Shown here: in pieces, positions 33,591-42,990 of the stretch
How positions within the stretch are numbered: the stretch's first letter is position 1
How the letters are laid out: the number at the start of each line of letters is the position of its first letter
DNA from: Lachnospiraceae bacterium
GTDB lineage: Bacteria; Bacillota; Clostridia; Lachnospirales; Lachnospiraceae
NCBI GenBank assembly: GCA_017550165.1
Contig: JAFZQH010000018.1
Span: forward strand, 23,875 to 87,874
Length of the DNA stretch: 64,000 nt
Reading direction: 5' to 3'
Notes under the pieces: model-generated
What the model was told of the DNA's origin: nothing
Database searches by the model: none
Seen by the model: the letters and a program-made list of their open reading frames with translations, nothing else
Position numbers and translations under genes: made by a program

Positions 33591-34643
33591 CTAAAGATTT
33601 TCGTCATCCCTTTTGAAGGTCTTAACGGGAGGCTGGGACATCATCTGAACCTCAGCATCACTTCTGCCGTAGCCTGAGTGTCCGTCAACACTCTTACGGT
33701 CTCTCAGAATCTCATCCATGCGCCAGTATTCGGGATTGGCTGTATATTTACGAAGATCGTTCGGAGACATTTTGGCGTATTTCAAAGCTTTCTTGTAGCC
33801 ATTCCTCTTCGCTCTGTAGATATGGCGAAGTTCAAAAGCTTCGCCCGAGAAACTCTTGCGTTTAAGGTGAGAAACAAGAAACTTTTCAGCTTTACGATTG
33901 TTTTCTTTGACCGCATTGTAATCAAACACGTCAGGATTCTTAAGCACGCATACACCAAAGTCAAAGGCTTTTTTCATGAGTTCCTTGTCTGTGAGGCGGG
34001 TGTAATCTGTCACAACGGCATCGGAAACATAAGCTACTTTGTAGCCTGCCTTAAGAGCCTTGGATGCATAAACCACATCCTCATCACAGATAATGTGATT
34101 AGTGAATCCGCCAAGTGCGTCGAAAACATCGCGTCTGTATGCCGCACAGCCGTTTAAGCCTCTGACAGAACCGTTCTTTACACTGTCAATATCTTTTTCC
34201 GTAAGAACAGCACCGTCTTCAGGGAAGAAATAGTGTTTAACATATTTGTCCATTTCGGAATAATCAGCGGGTACGGTCTGCCTTGCGTAGGCCACGACAC
34301 ATTTGGAATCGTTCTCCAATGTGGCCAGGAGCTTGGCTGCCACTTCGGGAGACTCCGGTATAGCGTTCTGCGACATGATAATGAAGTAATCGGCCTTGGA
34401 TATCTTGACACCGAAGTTACAGGTCTTGCCACAGTCAAATTCACGCTTGGAAATGTGACGTACGTCAAGGGATTTGTGTTCGTCTAAGAATTTATTGGAA
34501 TATACGAGACGGTCGAAATATTTCTGCTCAGTGTTGACTACTATTATTTTATTAAAAGAAACGGTCTGGCCGGCCATGGCGTCTACCGCATCAAGAAATG
34601 TTTTGTCAGGCTTATATGCCGGAATGATTAAATCTACAGTCAT
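33591..34643 (-). CDS. GT2 glycosyltransferase, rhamnosyltransferase-like
   Basis: The 350-residue protein has a GT-A fold N terminus (DLIIPAYKPDKTFLDAV, IIVVNTEQ), followed by HISKREFDCGKTCNFGV, a typical rhamnosyltransferase motif, and RGLNGCAAYRRDVFDALGGF and CDEDVVYASKAL. No membrane helix is present. In relatives the metal motif reads TQDA; here it is MSQNAIP, with Asn in place of Asp. The C terminus is basic. The gene follows the LCP gene in the same direction, but a hairpin (34670-34695) lies between them. Confidence 0.8.
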   Translation of the reverse strand: MTVDLIIPAYKPDKTFLDAVDAMAGQTVSFNKIIVVNTEQKYFDRLVYSNKFLDEHKSLDVRHISKREFDCGKTCNFGVKISKADYFIIMSQNAIPESPEVAAKLLATLENDSKCVVAYARQTVPADYSEMDKYVKHYFFPEDGAVLTEKDIDSVKNGSVRGLNGCAAYRRDVFDALGGFTNHIICDEDVVYASKALKAGYKVAYVSDAVVTDYTRLTDKELMKKAFDFGVCVLKNPDVFDYNAVKENNRKAEKFLVSHLKRKSFSGEAFELRHIYRAKRNGYKKALKYAKMSPNDLRKYTANPEYWRMDEILRDRKSVDGHSGYGRSDAEVQMMSQPPVKTFKRDDENL

Positions 34644-34669
34644 TAAATTGTACCTCAGAAAATTTTAAA

Positions 34670-34695
34670 GGGACCTGGGAAGTTCTCCCGGTCCC
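34670..34695 (-). terminator. Hairpin after the LCP gene
   Basis: GGGACC (34690-34695, minus strand) pairs with GGTCCC (34670-34675), extended by GGGA/TCCC with a bulge, and is followed by TTTAAAATTTT. No clear promoter was found between it and the next GT2 gene, so partial read-through is likely. Confidence 0.65.
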
Positions 34696-34722
34696 TCGCT
34701 AATTATAGCACAACGATTTTTA

Positions 34723-35844
34723 TCAGTCATCCCCAAAATCTTCTTCAGGGGTGGTGGTGGTATTCAGATATCTGGAAGTTTCCTCCTTGATAGCCGCACT
34801 GTACTCTGAAACATTGGCTGAAGGCTTATAATCATCCTCGTCAAAAAGGAACTTGTGAAGCCAGATAACGTTCGTTTCAAGATCAACGGGTACTACACAG
34901 CTCTTACCATCGATGGTACCGGTGGTGTAATGCTCCATGCTGGGGAAACCGCCTTCATCAACGATTTTATATTTTGCTATGTCAGTAAGAAGATCAAGAA
35001 TCTCGCTTAAATCAAGCGAAGTATATACCTCGCCGAAAATGTTGTCGCAAATGCTCTTAAGTTTGGCAACATCAATGGTCTGTGCAACTTCAAGGCAGGC
35101 CTTGATAACCTCACGCTGTCTCTCGGTTCTCTTAAAGTCGTTACCTGCGGTATAACGGATACGGCAGTAAGCTGTAGCCTGTAAACCGTTAAGGAGCTGC
35201 ATGCCTGTTTCTTTGACAGGTGTATAGGTGTCGATATCGCTCATGGATTCAACCATGGAAATCTGATAGTTATTAAGGTGCTTAATCTCAGATTCATCTA
35301 CATCAATATATACACCGCCGAGAGCATCAACCACGTCACGTAAGCCTTCAAAACCTATGGTAACAAAGTCCGTGATATCAAGGTCAAGGTTCGCATTGAG
35401 CATCTTAAACGCTCTCTCCGCACCGCCGTAAGCATAAGCAGCATTACATTTATTAAAGGTTCTCTTACCGTTGGGGTCGATATTTAAATAAGTATCTCTG
35501 TAAACGGAAACGAGTTTAACCTCTTTTGTCTCAATATTAATGGAAGCAATAATAATGGTGTCGGAACGGGTCTTCTTGCTGAGCTCGCCTTCACGGGAGT
35601 CTACGCCGAAAAGAGCTATGTTTCTGTATCCTCTCATTACTTCATTATCTTTAACTTCCTCGGGAAGAGTAAGTTCGATTTCCTTTTCATCAATAGAAAG
35701 CTTCTGTACGCCCTTTTCCTCATCCGTAGACTTAAGAACAAGCCACATAACTACCAAAAGAGCTACGAGAATCAATATTTCCGAAATAAATAAAATTATT
35801 TTACCCACGGAAGTTTTCTTTTTCTTATTATTACCTGCTGACAT
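34723..35844 (-). CDS. LytR-CpsA-Psr (LCP) wall glycopolymer ligase
   Basis: LCP enzymes transfer lipid-linked wall polymers to peptidoglycan outside the cell. The 373-residue protein has a cytoplasmic polylysine N terminus, one membrane helix (about 15-38) and the LCP domain. Its conserved residues are in FGVDSREG, TRSDTIIIASIN, VSVYRDTYL and CRIRYTAGNDFKRTERQREV, the last two supplying the arginines that bind pyrophosphate. It is the natural end point for the glycan produced by the surrounding transferases and the ABC exporter. The last 20 residues are acidic and Thr-rich. Confidence 0.92.
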   Translation of the reverse strand: MSAGNNKKKKTSVGKIILFISEILILVALLVVMWLVLKSTDEEKGVQKLSIDEKEIELTLPEEVKDNEVMRGYRNIALFGVDSREGELSKKTRSDTIIIASINIETKEVKLVSVYRDTYLNIDPNGKRTFNKCNAAYAYGGAERAFKMLNANLDLDITDFVTIGFEGLRDVVDALGGVYIDVDESEIKHLNNYQISMVESMSDIDTYTPVKETGMQLLNGLQATAYCRIRYTAGNDFKRTERQREVIKACLEVAQTIDVAKLKSICDNIFGEVYTSLDLSEILDLLTDIAKYKIVDEGGFPSMEHYTTGTIDGKSCVVPVDLETNVIWLHKFLFDEDDYKPSANVSEYSAAIKEETSRYLNTTTTPEEDFGDD

Positions 35845-35904
35845 ATTTCCTCCAAAACCTAATACGCCTATAGCGATTTTCTCTTATAGAAAAACACTAG
35901 TACC

Positions 35905-35933
35905 ATACTACATCGAACTTTGGTATAAAACAA
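35905..35933 (-). promoter_or_regulatory. Candidate promoter of the LCP gene
   Basis: Minus-strand TTGTTT (35928-35933) and TAGTAT (35905-35910) are 17 bases apart in the 121-base gap 35845-35965. CTAGTAC and GTACTAG form an inverted pair around it. The match is weak. Confidence 0.4.
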
Positions 35934-35965
35934 ATTAATCTTTTCTTAATATTGGGACCGAAGTA

Positions 35966-37258
35966 CTAGCGACGGACGTTTTGGGGAAGAAAAAGAAATG
36001 TTAAACCTTGTTTTTGCAGTTCTTTGGCAAATTCCATACTGAGTGTTCCGGCATAAGCATGAACATCTTTGCGGGTAACTTTCGCGGATTTCGAGTATTC
36101 ATCAAGCTGCTTCATCAGTTTTTCGTAGTATTCGCGCATCTTTGGTGCCGGTGTAACGGTTCTGATGTCGCAGGCAAAAACATCCCTTGTCAAGACTGCT
36201 CCGTGCATGTAGCCGGAATAATGCTTATTCATGTTTAAAAAAAGTTCGCGACCGGAATTTGAATAAATGCCGCGCGTTATCTTATTCCCCTCTGTAAAAA
36301 GGTCCCCGATTGCCCCAAGCTCGGGTCTTATTCCAAAGATGTCCAAGCCCCAGTTAACTCTGTAAAAGCCCTTGTGGGGGAGATCGGACACATTTAATTC
36401 TCTGCCGTATTTCTTAAGCAGAAAATCCGCTATCGCTCTCTTGCCGGCTTCGTATGCATATTCTTTGCTGGCGGGATTAAAAGCAGTGGACTCTTCGTGA
36501 CAGCGCCAGTGATAAAGAATCTTACCGATGTGGCGAATCTGTGACGGTTCAGAGTTAAGAATAACCCGCAGGAAAACATCATAGTCCTGAGCTCCGTCGT
36601 ATTCGCTTCTGAAACGTAATTCTTTAAGCAAAGAAGTCTTAATCACCGCGAAATGGCAGATATAATTGTTGGATAAAATTAAATCCAAATTAAAGTTTTC
36701 TTTGATATGGGGTTCAAAATACCTGTTGGAATCCCCGTTGCATTTATCTTCGTCGGAATAAATCAGGGTTACATCTTCACCCTTCTGTCCTGCTTCCGAC
36801 AAAACAAGAGCATTTTCGTACAAAGCATCAAATGTAAGCAGATCATCATGGTCAAGCAGCGCGCAGTAATCTCCTGTTGCTGCCTCAAGAGCCACATTTG
36901 TGTTGGCGGAAATGCCTCCGTTTTTCTCTATCTTTATGTATTTTATTCTTTCATCTTTGTATGAGCTTATAATCCTGCGAGGAGCATCGGTTACCGATGC
37001 GTCGGCAAGAATAAGTTCAAAAGTCCCATAGGCCTGTCCGAGAACCGACTCAATCATCTCACGAAGATATACCTCAGGAGTCTCATAAACCGGAACCAGG
37101 ATGCTGAACTTGATACGCTCGTCAATGGGACCTTTATAGGTGTTTTCGTACGCACTAAGCGGAACGTCCTTATAAAAAAGACGTTCCGCCATAGCGTAGT
37201 ATGTTTTTTTCAGTCCGTTTCTTTTTAAATAACGGATGGTTTTTTGAATATTACTCAT
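35966..37258 (-). CDS. GT2 glycosyltransferase with N-terminal helical extension
   Basis: The 430-residue cytoplasmic protein has a GT-A domain (about 50-280) with FSILVPVYETPEVYLREMI, the metal site LLDHDDLL, YSDEDK and the late WRCHEESTA motif. It is closely related to the first domain of the transferase at 38998-40944; both share KNGGISANTN, DHDD and YHWRCH. The last 150 residues match no domain I recognise. It is four bases downstream of the phosphohexomutase gene and belongs to the long glycan operon. Confidence 0.82.
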   Translation of the reverse strand: MSNIQKTIRYLKRNGLKKTYYAMAERLFYKDVPLSAYENTYKGPIDERIKFSILVPVYETPEVYLREMIESVLGQAYGTFELILADASVTDAPRRIISSYKDERIKYIKIEKNGGISANTNVALEAATGDYCALLDHDDLLTFDALYENALVLSEAGQKGEDVTLIYSDEDKCNGDSNRYFEPHIKENFNLDLILSNNYICHFAVIKTSLLKELRFRSEYDGAQDYDVFLRVILNSEPSQIRHIGKILYHWRCHEESTAFNPASKEYAYEAGKRAIADFLLKKYGRELNVSDLPHKGFYRVNWGLDIFGIRPELGAIGDLFTEGNKITRGIYSNSGRELFLNMNKHYSGYMHGAVLTRDVFACDIRTVTPAPKMREYYEKLMKQLDEYSKSAKVTRKDVHAYAGTLSMEFAKELQKQGLTFLFLPQNVRR

Positions 37259-37262
37259 TCTC

Positions 37263-38984
37263 TTATAAGATTGCTTTCAGGTTTTCTTTGAGTTCTTCAA
37301 CCTTCTTAGCCGCATCGTCAAGATTGTCGCCCTTAACACCAATATAGAACTTAATCTTGGGTTCGGTTCCCGAAGGACGTGCGCAGCACCATGAATTGTC
37401 GGTCAAGTCAAAGTATAATACATTGGACTTGGGAAGACCGGTAGGTTTCTTTTCGCCTGTAGCCATGTCGATGATAACATCCTTCTCGTAGTCTCTGAAG
37501 GAAAGAACTTTCCAGTTGCCAAGAGCCTTGGGAGGATTGTTACGTAACTTCTCCATCATTTCCTTAATCTTAGCAGAGCCGTCCATACCCTTAAGAGTGA
37601 TGGTATAAAGGTCTTCTTTGAAGTAGCCGTATTCTTTGTAAATGTTAAGCATGCGGTCCCAAAGGGTGATACCGTTCTTCTTGCACCATGCAGCAACTTC
37701 GCAGAGACACATAACTGCTACTACAGCGTCCTTATCGCGGGCATGTGTACCTGCAAGGCAGCCGTAGCTTTCTTCGAGACCGAATACATAGTTGTAAGTG
37801 CCCTTCTCAAGGAACCACTTAATCTGCTCGCCGATATATTTAAAGCCGGTGAGCACTTCGATAAGTTTTACATTGTACTTCTCGGTGATAGGCTCAGCCA
37901 TGTTAGTGGTAACGATGGTCTTAACGAGAGCCGGGTTCTTAGGCATAGTGCCGAGAGCTGTTCTTTCTTTTAATATATACTCAGCGATGAGCATACCGGA
38001 CATGTTACCGGTGAAAGAAACATAGTCATCGGTCTTGGAGTCATATGAGTAAATTCCGAGGCGGTCGGCATCGGGGTCGGTTGCGAGCACAACGTCAGCC
38101 TTAACTTCTCTTGCAAGCTTAAGGGCAAGAGTAAATGCCTTGGGATCCTCGGGGTTAGGATAATCGAGGGTAGTAAAGTCGGGGTCGGGAAGTTCCTGTT
38201 CGGGAACTACATAGACATTCTTGAAACCGAGTTCTTTTAAAATACGGCGAACAGGAATGTTACCGGTGCCGTGGAAGGGTGAGTAAACAATCTTAATATC
38301 GCCCGCAACTTCTTTGATAATCTCGGGGTGAATAATCTGTTTCTTAAGTTCTTCCATGTATCTGTCATCGATTGCCTGACCGATTACGTTGTAAAGACCT
38401 GCTTTCTTGGCAGCTTCTTTGTCCATGGTCTTAGCATCGGAGAAGTTTGCTACAGCATTAACTTCGTCTATGATGGCTACGTCGCGGGGAGATGTTACCT
38501 GTGCGCCGTCCTCCCAATATACTTTGTAACCATTGTATTCAGGTGGATTGTGGCTGGCGGTTACCACGATACCTGCGGTACAGCCAAGTTCTCTTACTGC
38601 AAAAGAAAGCTCGGGAGTGGGTCTTAATGACTCAAAGACATAAGCCTTGATACCGTTTGCTGCAAGACATAAAGCAGCTTCATCGGCGAATTCGGGTGAC
38701 ATTCTTCTGGAGTCGTAGGCGATGGCAACACCTTTTGCCTGCGCACCCTGTTTGATGATGTAATTGGCAAGACCCTGAGTAGCCTTTCTGACTGTGTAAA
38801 CGTTCATTCTGTTGGTGCCGGCACCGATTATGCCGCGAAGTCCTCCGGTACCGAACTCAAGGTTCTTGTAGAATCTTTCATTAATCTCGTTTTCGTCAGA
38901 GGCAATGGCCTTAAGTTCTGCCTTGGTAGCCTCGTCAAAGTAAGAATCGCTTAACCAGAAATCGTATTGTTCTTTTACTGTCAT
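37263..38984 (-). CDS. Phosphoglucomutase/phosphomannomutase family enzyme
   Basis: This alpha-D-phosphohexomutase interconverts hexose 1- and 6-phosphates, supplying glucose-1-phosphate for nucleotide sugars such as those made by rfbA. The 573-residue product has the active-site phosphoserine loop TASHNPPEYNGYKVYW, the metal loop TDPDADRLGI, the sugar-binding GLEESYG and the phosphate-binding RPSGTEPKIKFYI. The length fits the PgcA/PGM2 group. It sits between GT2 genes with gaps of 4 and 13 bases, so it is part of the glycan operon. Confidence 0.92.
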   Translation of the reverse strand: MTVKEQYDFWLSDSYFDEATKAELKAIASDENEINERFYKNLEFGTGGLRGIIGAGTNRMNVYTVRKATQGLANYIIKQGAQAKGVAIAYDSRRMSPEFADEAALCLAANGIKAYVFESLRPTPELSFAVRELGCTAGIVVTASHNPPEYNGYKVYWEDGAQVTSPRDVAIIDEVNAVANFSDAKTMDKEAAKKAGLYNVIGQAIDDRYMEELKKQIIHPEIIKEVAGDIKIVYSPFHGTGNIPVRRILKELGFKNVYVVPEQELPDPDFTTLDYPNPEDPKAFTLALKLAREVKADVVLATDPDADRLGIYSYDSKTDDYVSFTGNMSGMLIAEYILKERTALGTMPKNPALVKTIVTTNMAEPITEKYNVKLIEVLTGFKYIGEQIKWFLEKGTYNYVFGLEESYGCLAGTHARDKDAVVAVMCLCEVAAWCKKNGITLWDRMLNIYKEYGYFKEDLYTITLKGMDGSAKIKEMMEKLRNNPPKALGNWKVLSFRDYEKDVIIDMATGEKKPTGLPKSNVLYFDLTDNSWCCARPSGTEPKIKFYIGVKGDNLDDAAKKVEELKENLKAIL

Positions 38985-38997
38985 AGAATTATCTCCT

Positions 38998-40944
38998 TTA
39001 TTCTACTTTTACTGAAAAATCGCTTCTGTCCAAAGAAAAGTTTGCGTTGTAATAAGGATCGCCTTTTTCAAGCATTTCTTTCCACTTGGTACGGAAATGT
39101 TCCGATTCTTTATTATAGCGCTTAGCTTTCTCGCCGTTATCATCAAGTCCCCTCGAAACCGATTCATAATGATACAGCTCGGCGAAAGGAGTAAATACGT
39201 TCAAATACCCTTTCTCGCGAAGTTTCAGACAAAAATCAACATCATTTAACGATATCTTAAAGTCGGTGTCAAGACCACCCACCTCATCCCAGAGGGATTT
39301 CTTGACAAGAAGGCAGGCACCCGTTACCGCTGAAACGTCCTGGGTGTAGCAAAGACGACCCATGTAGCCTAAGTTTTCTTTGGGCATCTTGTAGTGAGTA
39401 TGGCCGGCAGTCCGGTGAGCGCCGAGGCCGATTACCACGCCCGCATGCTGAATGGTTCGGTCTGCGTAATAAAGCTTTGCTCCCACAGCGCCCACATCTT
39501 CACGCTGAGCATACATGAGCATCTCCTCAAGCCAGTTAAGGGTGATAACCTCAGTATCGTTATTCAGTAAAAGAATGTACTCACCCTTTGCAAAGGATAC
39601 TCCAAAATTGTTAACCGCGGAGTAATTGAACTCGCCTTCGAAGGTAACCACGGAAATCTTGTCAGAGGCTTCTTCGAGTTCCTCATACAAATCGAAAGTG
39701 GCTTTTTCGGTGCTGTTGTTCTCCACTATTATAATCTCATAGTTAGTATATGTAGACTTCTCAAGGATTGAATTTACGCAGCGTTTCAGGTCCGAAGCGT
39801 GGTCCTTATTTGGAATAACAATTGTTATTAATGGTGAGCCGTTTAGTTTGTATCTTATCTTGAAAATGGTCTCAAAAGCTCTGGTACTGGTGATTTTAAA
39901 GTCTTTGTAGCCATGTTTTCTTAAGTGATCGGCTACGGCACCCTTGGCGGCGTCGATGGCATATTCTTTGGCCGAGATGTTACTGGCAACACTTGCGGCA
40001 TGACAGCGCCAGTAGTAAAGGAGTCTCGGAACATGAACGATTTTCTGTGCCCTGTCGGTAAGTCTTAAAATCATATCGTGATCCTGGCTGCCGTCGAAGC
40101 GTGTTCTGAAAAGTTCGGTTCCTTCAAGGAGCGTCTTCTTGAAAACGCTGAAGTGACAAATATAGTTATTGGCTCTCAGGTTATCAACCGCATAGTCAGG
40201 TTTAAAATGCATGGTAAGCATGTGGTCAATGTTGCCGCTTTTGAAAGTAGTCTCATCACAGTATATATAATCCGCACCCTGCTCATTGATAACCTTGGCA
40301 TATTCGAAAAGTGCACTGGGATGAAGAATGTCATCGTGATCAAAAAGACCTATGTAATCACCGGTGGCAAGTTTAAGGCACTCATTGGTGTTCGCGGAAA
40401 TGCCTCCGTTTTTCTCAAGCTTCATATATTTTATGCGGGTATCCCTATACTCCGCAACAGTCTCACCCACATAAGCATGAGCATCGTCGGAGCCATCCGC
40501 AAGACAAAGTTCCCAATTTGAATAAGTCTGCCACACAACCGAATCAATCATTTCCTTGAGCATGGTCTTGTCGGTGTTGTAAAGCGGAACAAGAATGCTG
40601 AAAAGAGGACGATATTCAAAAGAATACTCTTCCTCAAACTTGCGTCTGTCGGCATCAGGGAAGCTTTTGGTCCCATAAAACTTCTTGGCTTCTGCTTCGC
40701 GCTTCTTATAATTAATCTTCATCGCAATGCCTCTCGGTCCGCCAAGGTTCTTCACACGTCTGACATTGTTTACGACTTTGTGGCCAAACATTCTGACGGG
40801 AGTGGAAGCCTTCCAGATGGGATTGTCCTTGATGCGCTTCAGTTTATATGAAATTTCTTCTTTTTCCGCTTCAAGCTCTGCAAGGCGCTCGGACAAAACT
40901 GCGTTTCGTTCCGATTCCTGCTCGTAGAGTTCTTTGTAGTCCAT
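38998..40944 (-). CDS. Two-domain GT2 glycosyltransferase
   Basis: A coiled coil (residues 1-45) leads to two GT-A domains: the first (about 110-330) with FSILVPLYNTDKTML, LFDHDDIL and YYWRCHAAS, and the second (about 375-610) with ITIVIPNKDHASDL, LLLNNDTEV, TGACLLVKK and NDVDFCLKLREKGY. The first matches the GT at 35966 and the second matches the GT at 40945. Such tandem enzymes build rhamnan-type polymers in Gram-positive loci. It is directly preceded by the next GT gene with no gap. Confidence 0.87.
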   Translation of the reverse strand: MDYKELYEQESERNAVLSERLAELEAEKEEISYKLKRIKDNPIWKASTPVRMFGHKVVNNVRRVKNLGGPRGIAMKINYKKREAEAKKFYGTKSFPDADRRKFEEEYSFEYRPLFSILVPLYNTDKTMLKEMIDSVVWQTYSNWELCLADGSDDAHAYVGETVAEYRDTRIKYMKLEKNGGISANTNECLKLATGDYIGLFDHDDILHPSALFEYAKVINEQGADYIYCDETTFKSGNIDHMLTMHFKPDYAVDNLRANNYICHFSVFKKTLLEGTELFRTRFDGSQDHDMILRLTDRAQKIVHVPRLLYYWRCHAASVASNISAKEYAIDAAKGAVADHLRKHGYKDFKITSTRAFETIFKIRYKLNGSPLITIVIPNKDHASDLKRCVNSILEKSTYTNYEIIIVENNSTEKATFDLYEELEEASDKISVVTFEGEFNYSAVNNFGVSFAKGEYILLLNNDTEVITLNWLEEMLMYAQREDVGAVGAKLYYADRTIQHAGVVIGLGAHRTAGHTHYKMPKENLGYMGRLCYTQDVSAVTGACLLVKKSLWDEVGGLDTDFKISLNDVDFCLKLREKGYLNVFTPFAELYHYESVSRGLDDNGEKAKRYNKESEHFRTKWKEMLEKGDPYYNANFSLDRSDFSVKVE

Positions 40945-42978
40945 TTATTTCACCACCATATATTTATTGGAAAAAGCATACAGCCTTTCCCGCGCGTATT
41001 TATGAGTCATAAGCACACCGACTCTGTAATTGCCCGAAGGCAGTTCCGTCGAAGGAATATTTACACAAAAACCGGATTTTTCTACGTTGGTCTGATCTGC
41101 GCAGGCCAACGAAACATCGGTCCTGACGCACCCTTTAAAGGGAAACTCGAAGATTCCTGCTTCGCCCTTTAACAGCAGAGATTTCTGATAACATGCGTTA
41201 TTTGTTCCTGACACATATGCGAATCCCTGAACAAGAAGTTTTCCCGCATCCCGGTCCTCAAAAGAAAACTCAGTCTTGTCTCCGGCATACTCCACTGAAA
41301 GAATCACACAAGCATCTTCTCTTGTGCCACGAGTCGCAAGATTTGGAATGAGTTTCTTCTTGCAGTCCTCTTCGGCTCTTTTATATTCATACTCACTTGC
41401 GGGCACAATTCTGGAATCCAGGCAGTCCGTAAGAAGATATTTTGAAAAATACGGGTCGTATCCTCTGAGCGAGCCATGATTCTCGTATAATCTTTCTTTT
41501 TCCACATTTAGTCTTGCCAGTGATTTAATATCATCATCCCGGCCTCTGGTAACAGACTCGGCATGAACAGCGCTTACATTGTTGCATACCACGTTAACAT
41601 AGCCTGCCTCCAAAAGTCTGAAGCAAAAGTCCACATCATTGAAAGCAACCTTAAGGCTTTCATCCAGACCATGTATCTTGTCGTAGGCATCCCGCCTTAC
41701 CATAAGGCAGGCCGCAGTGACCGCAGATACATTCTGGACATTACGGTTAAATCCATGATAATACTCTTTACTGTCATCGCAAAACTGAAGTTTATGTACC
41801 GGTCCAATACGATTATTAATGACACCGGCATGCTGAATTGTGCTGCTCTCGGGATACAATAATTTCAATCCCACCGCACCGGTAAAGCTGTAAGCAAGCT
41901 CTTCGGCCATGGTTTCAAGGGTATTATTTGTGTCAAAAGTTATATCGTCATTTAATAAAAGCAGTATCGGATACTTGGAAGCAGCCACTCCCGCATTGCA
42001 TTGAGCTGAGAAATTGAACTCCATGGGATTATAAATATATGTGGCATTGTACCTTGAAAGTACTTCTTCTATCTGCTCTTTTTTATCCGGATCGCTTCCG
42101 TTATCAACAACTATTATCTCTGTTTCAGTTCCCGTATGCAGAGCGTTCTTAAGAGACGTAAGACACTTATCCAACAGGTCGGGATTATTCCTGGATGGAA
42201 TAACAACCGATATTCTGATATCATCATCTTGAAGGCATCTCAGGTTTTTAGCGTAATCCCGGGCTTTTTCAAGCTTAATGTCTGCGCAGTTATAATTGGC
42301 TGCATGAATCAAAATCTCGCTGATATTAACGACACTTCTTCTTAAAGTCTTCTCATCTTTAAAAATATATTCAAGAAGCATCTCATAAATCAGCCTTGCC
42401 CCATAAGCATTGCCGGGCGTTGCTTTTTCTCTGAATGAGCTTCTTCTGATGGCCGCCACGTTGCAGAAATAGAACCTGTGAAGAAAGGCGTTTGGTGACC
42501 ACTCAGGTTTGAAATAAGGGTCCTTCCTTGTTCCCACAACACTTCTTCCGTATTTAAGCAGGTCGCCGGCATCAAGAGTCGCAATGTCCTCGTCGCCGTA
42601 GCAGATATCCACATCGGGATTGTCGGCAAATGCTTTAAAAAGAAGCGGTATCGCTCTGTCGGTAAGTTCACCGTTAGCAAAGATAATGAAGTCCTCGATG
42701 TAATTCTTTATATCAAAAGAAGAATCTATGGCGGAATACGGTATGATTCTGAAAGATGAGCCCTCATATGTGGTCACATACGAAAGCCTGGACATGGCCT
42801 TTGCATCTTCTTCAGCCTCATTGCTTTGACCGCGAACCGACATGTCAAATCGTTCCAGATCGGATTCTTTGTCCCTGATCCATTTATCATAAGAAGGAAC
42901 AGCTCCGTCTATAGACTTTTTATAAGCTTTGTCTCCATATTTAATTGCCACATTTTTGATAGCATCTTTAATGAGCAT
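40945..42978 (-). CDS. Multi-domain GT2 glycosyltransferase with C-terminal beta domain
   Basis: Residues 1-240 resemble a GT2 domain that has lost clear catalytic motifs; it retains a DICYGDED-type acidic segment but no strong nucleotide-binding start. Residues 250-505 form an intact GT-A domain (ISVVIPSRNNPDLL, LLLLNDDITF, TAACLMVRR, NDVDFCFRLLEAGY, HAESVTRGRDD). The last 120 residues are beta-rich and of unknown function. Its stop abuts the next start exactly. It is 12 bases downstream of the methyltransferase-kinase gene. Confidence 0.82.
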   Translation of the reverse strand: MLIKDAIKNVAIKYGDKAYKKSIDGAVPSYDKWIRDKESDLERFDMSVRGQSNEAEEDAKAMSRLSYVTTYEGSSFRIIPYSAIDSSFDIKNYIEDFIIFANGELTDRAIPLLFKAFADNPDVDICYGDEDIATLDAGDLLKYGRSVVGTRKDPYFKPEWSPNAFLHRFYFCNVAAIRRSSFREKATPGNAYGARLIYEMLLEYIFKDEKTLRRSVVNISEILIHAANYNCADIKLEKARDYAKNLRCLQDDDIRISVVIPSRNNPDLLDKCLTSLKNALHTGTETEIIVVDNGSDPDKKEQIEEVLSRYNATYIYNPMEFNFSAQCNAGVAASKYPILLLLNDDITFDTNNTLETMAEELAYSFTGAVGLKLLYPESSTIQHAGVINNRIGPVHKLQFCDDSKEYYHGFNRNVQNVSAVTAACLMVRRDAYDKIHGLDESLKVAFNDVDFCFRLLEAGYVNVVCNNVSAVHAESVTRGRDDDIKSLARLNVEKERLYENHGSLRGYDPYFSKYLLTDCLDSRIVPASEYEYKRAEEDCKKKLIPNLATRGTREDACVILSVEYAGDKTEFSFEDRDAGKLLVQGFAYVSGTNNACYQKSLLLKGEAGIFEFPFKGCVRTDVSLACADQTNVEKSGFCVNIPSTELPSGNYRVGVLMTHKYARERLYAFSNKYMVVK

Positions 42979-42990
42979 ATTCTACCTGTG

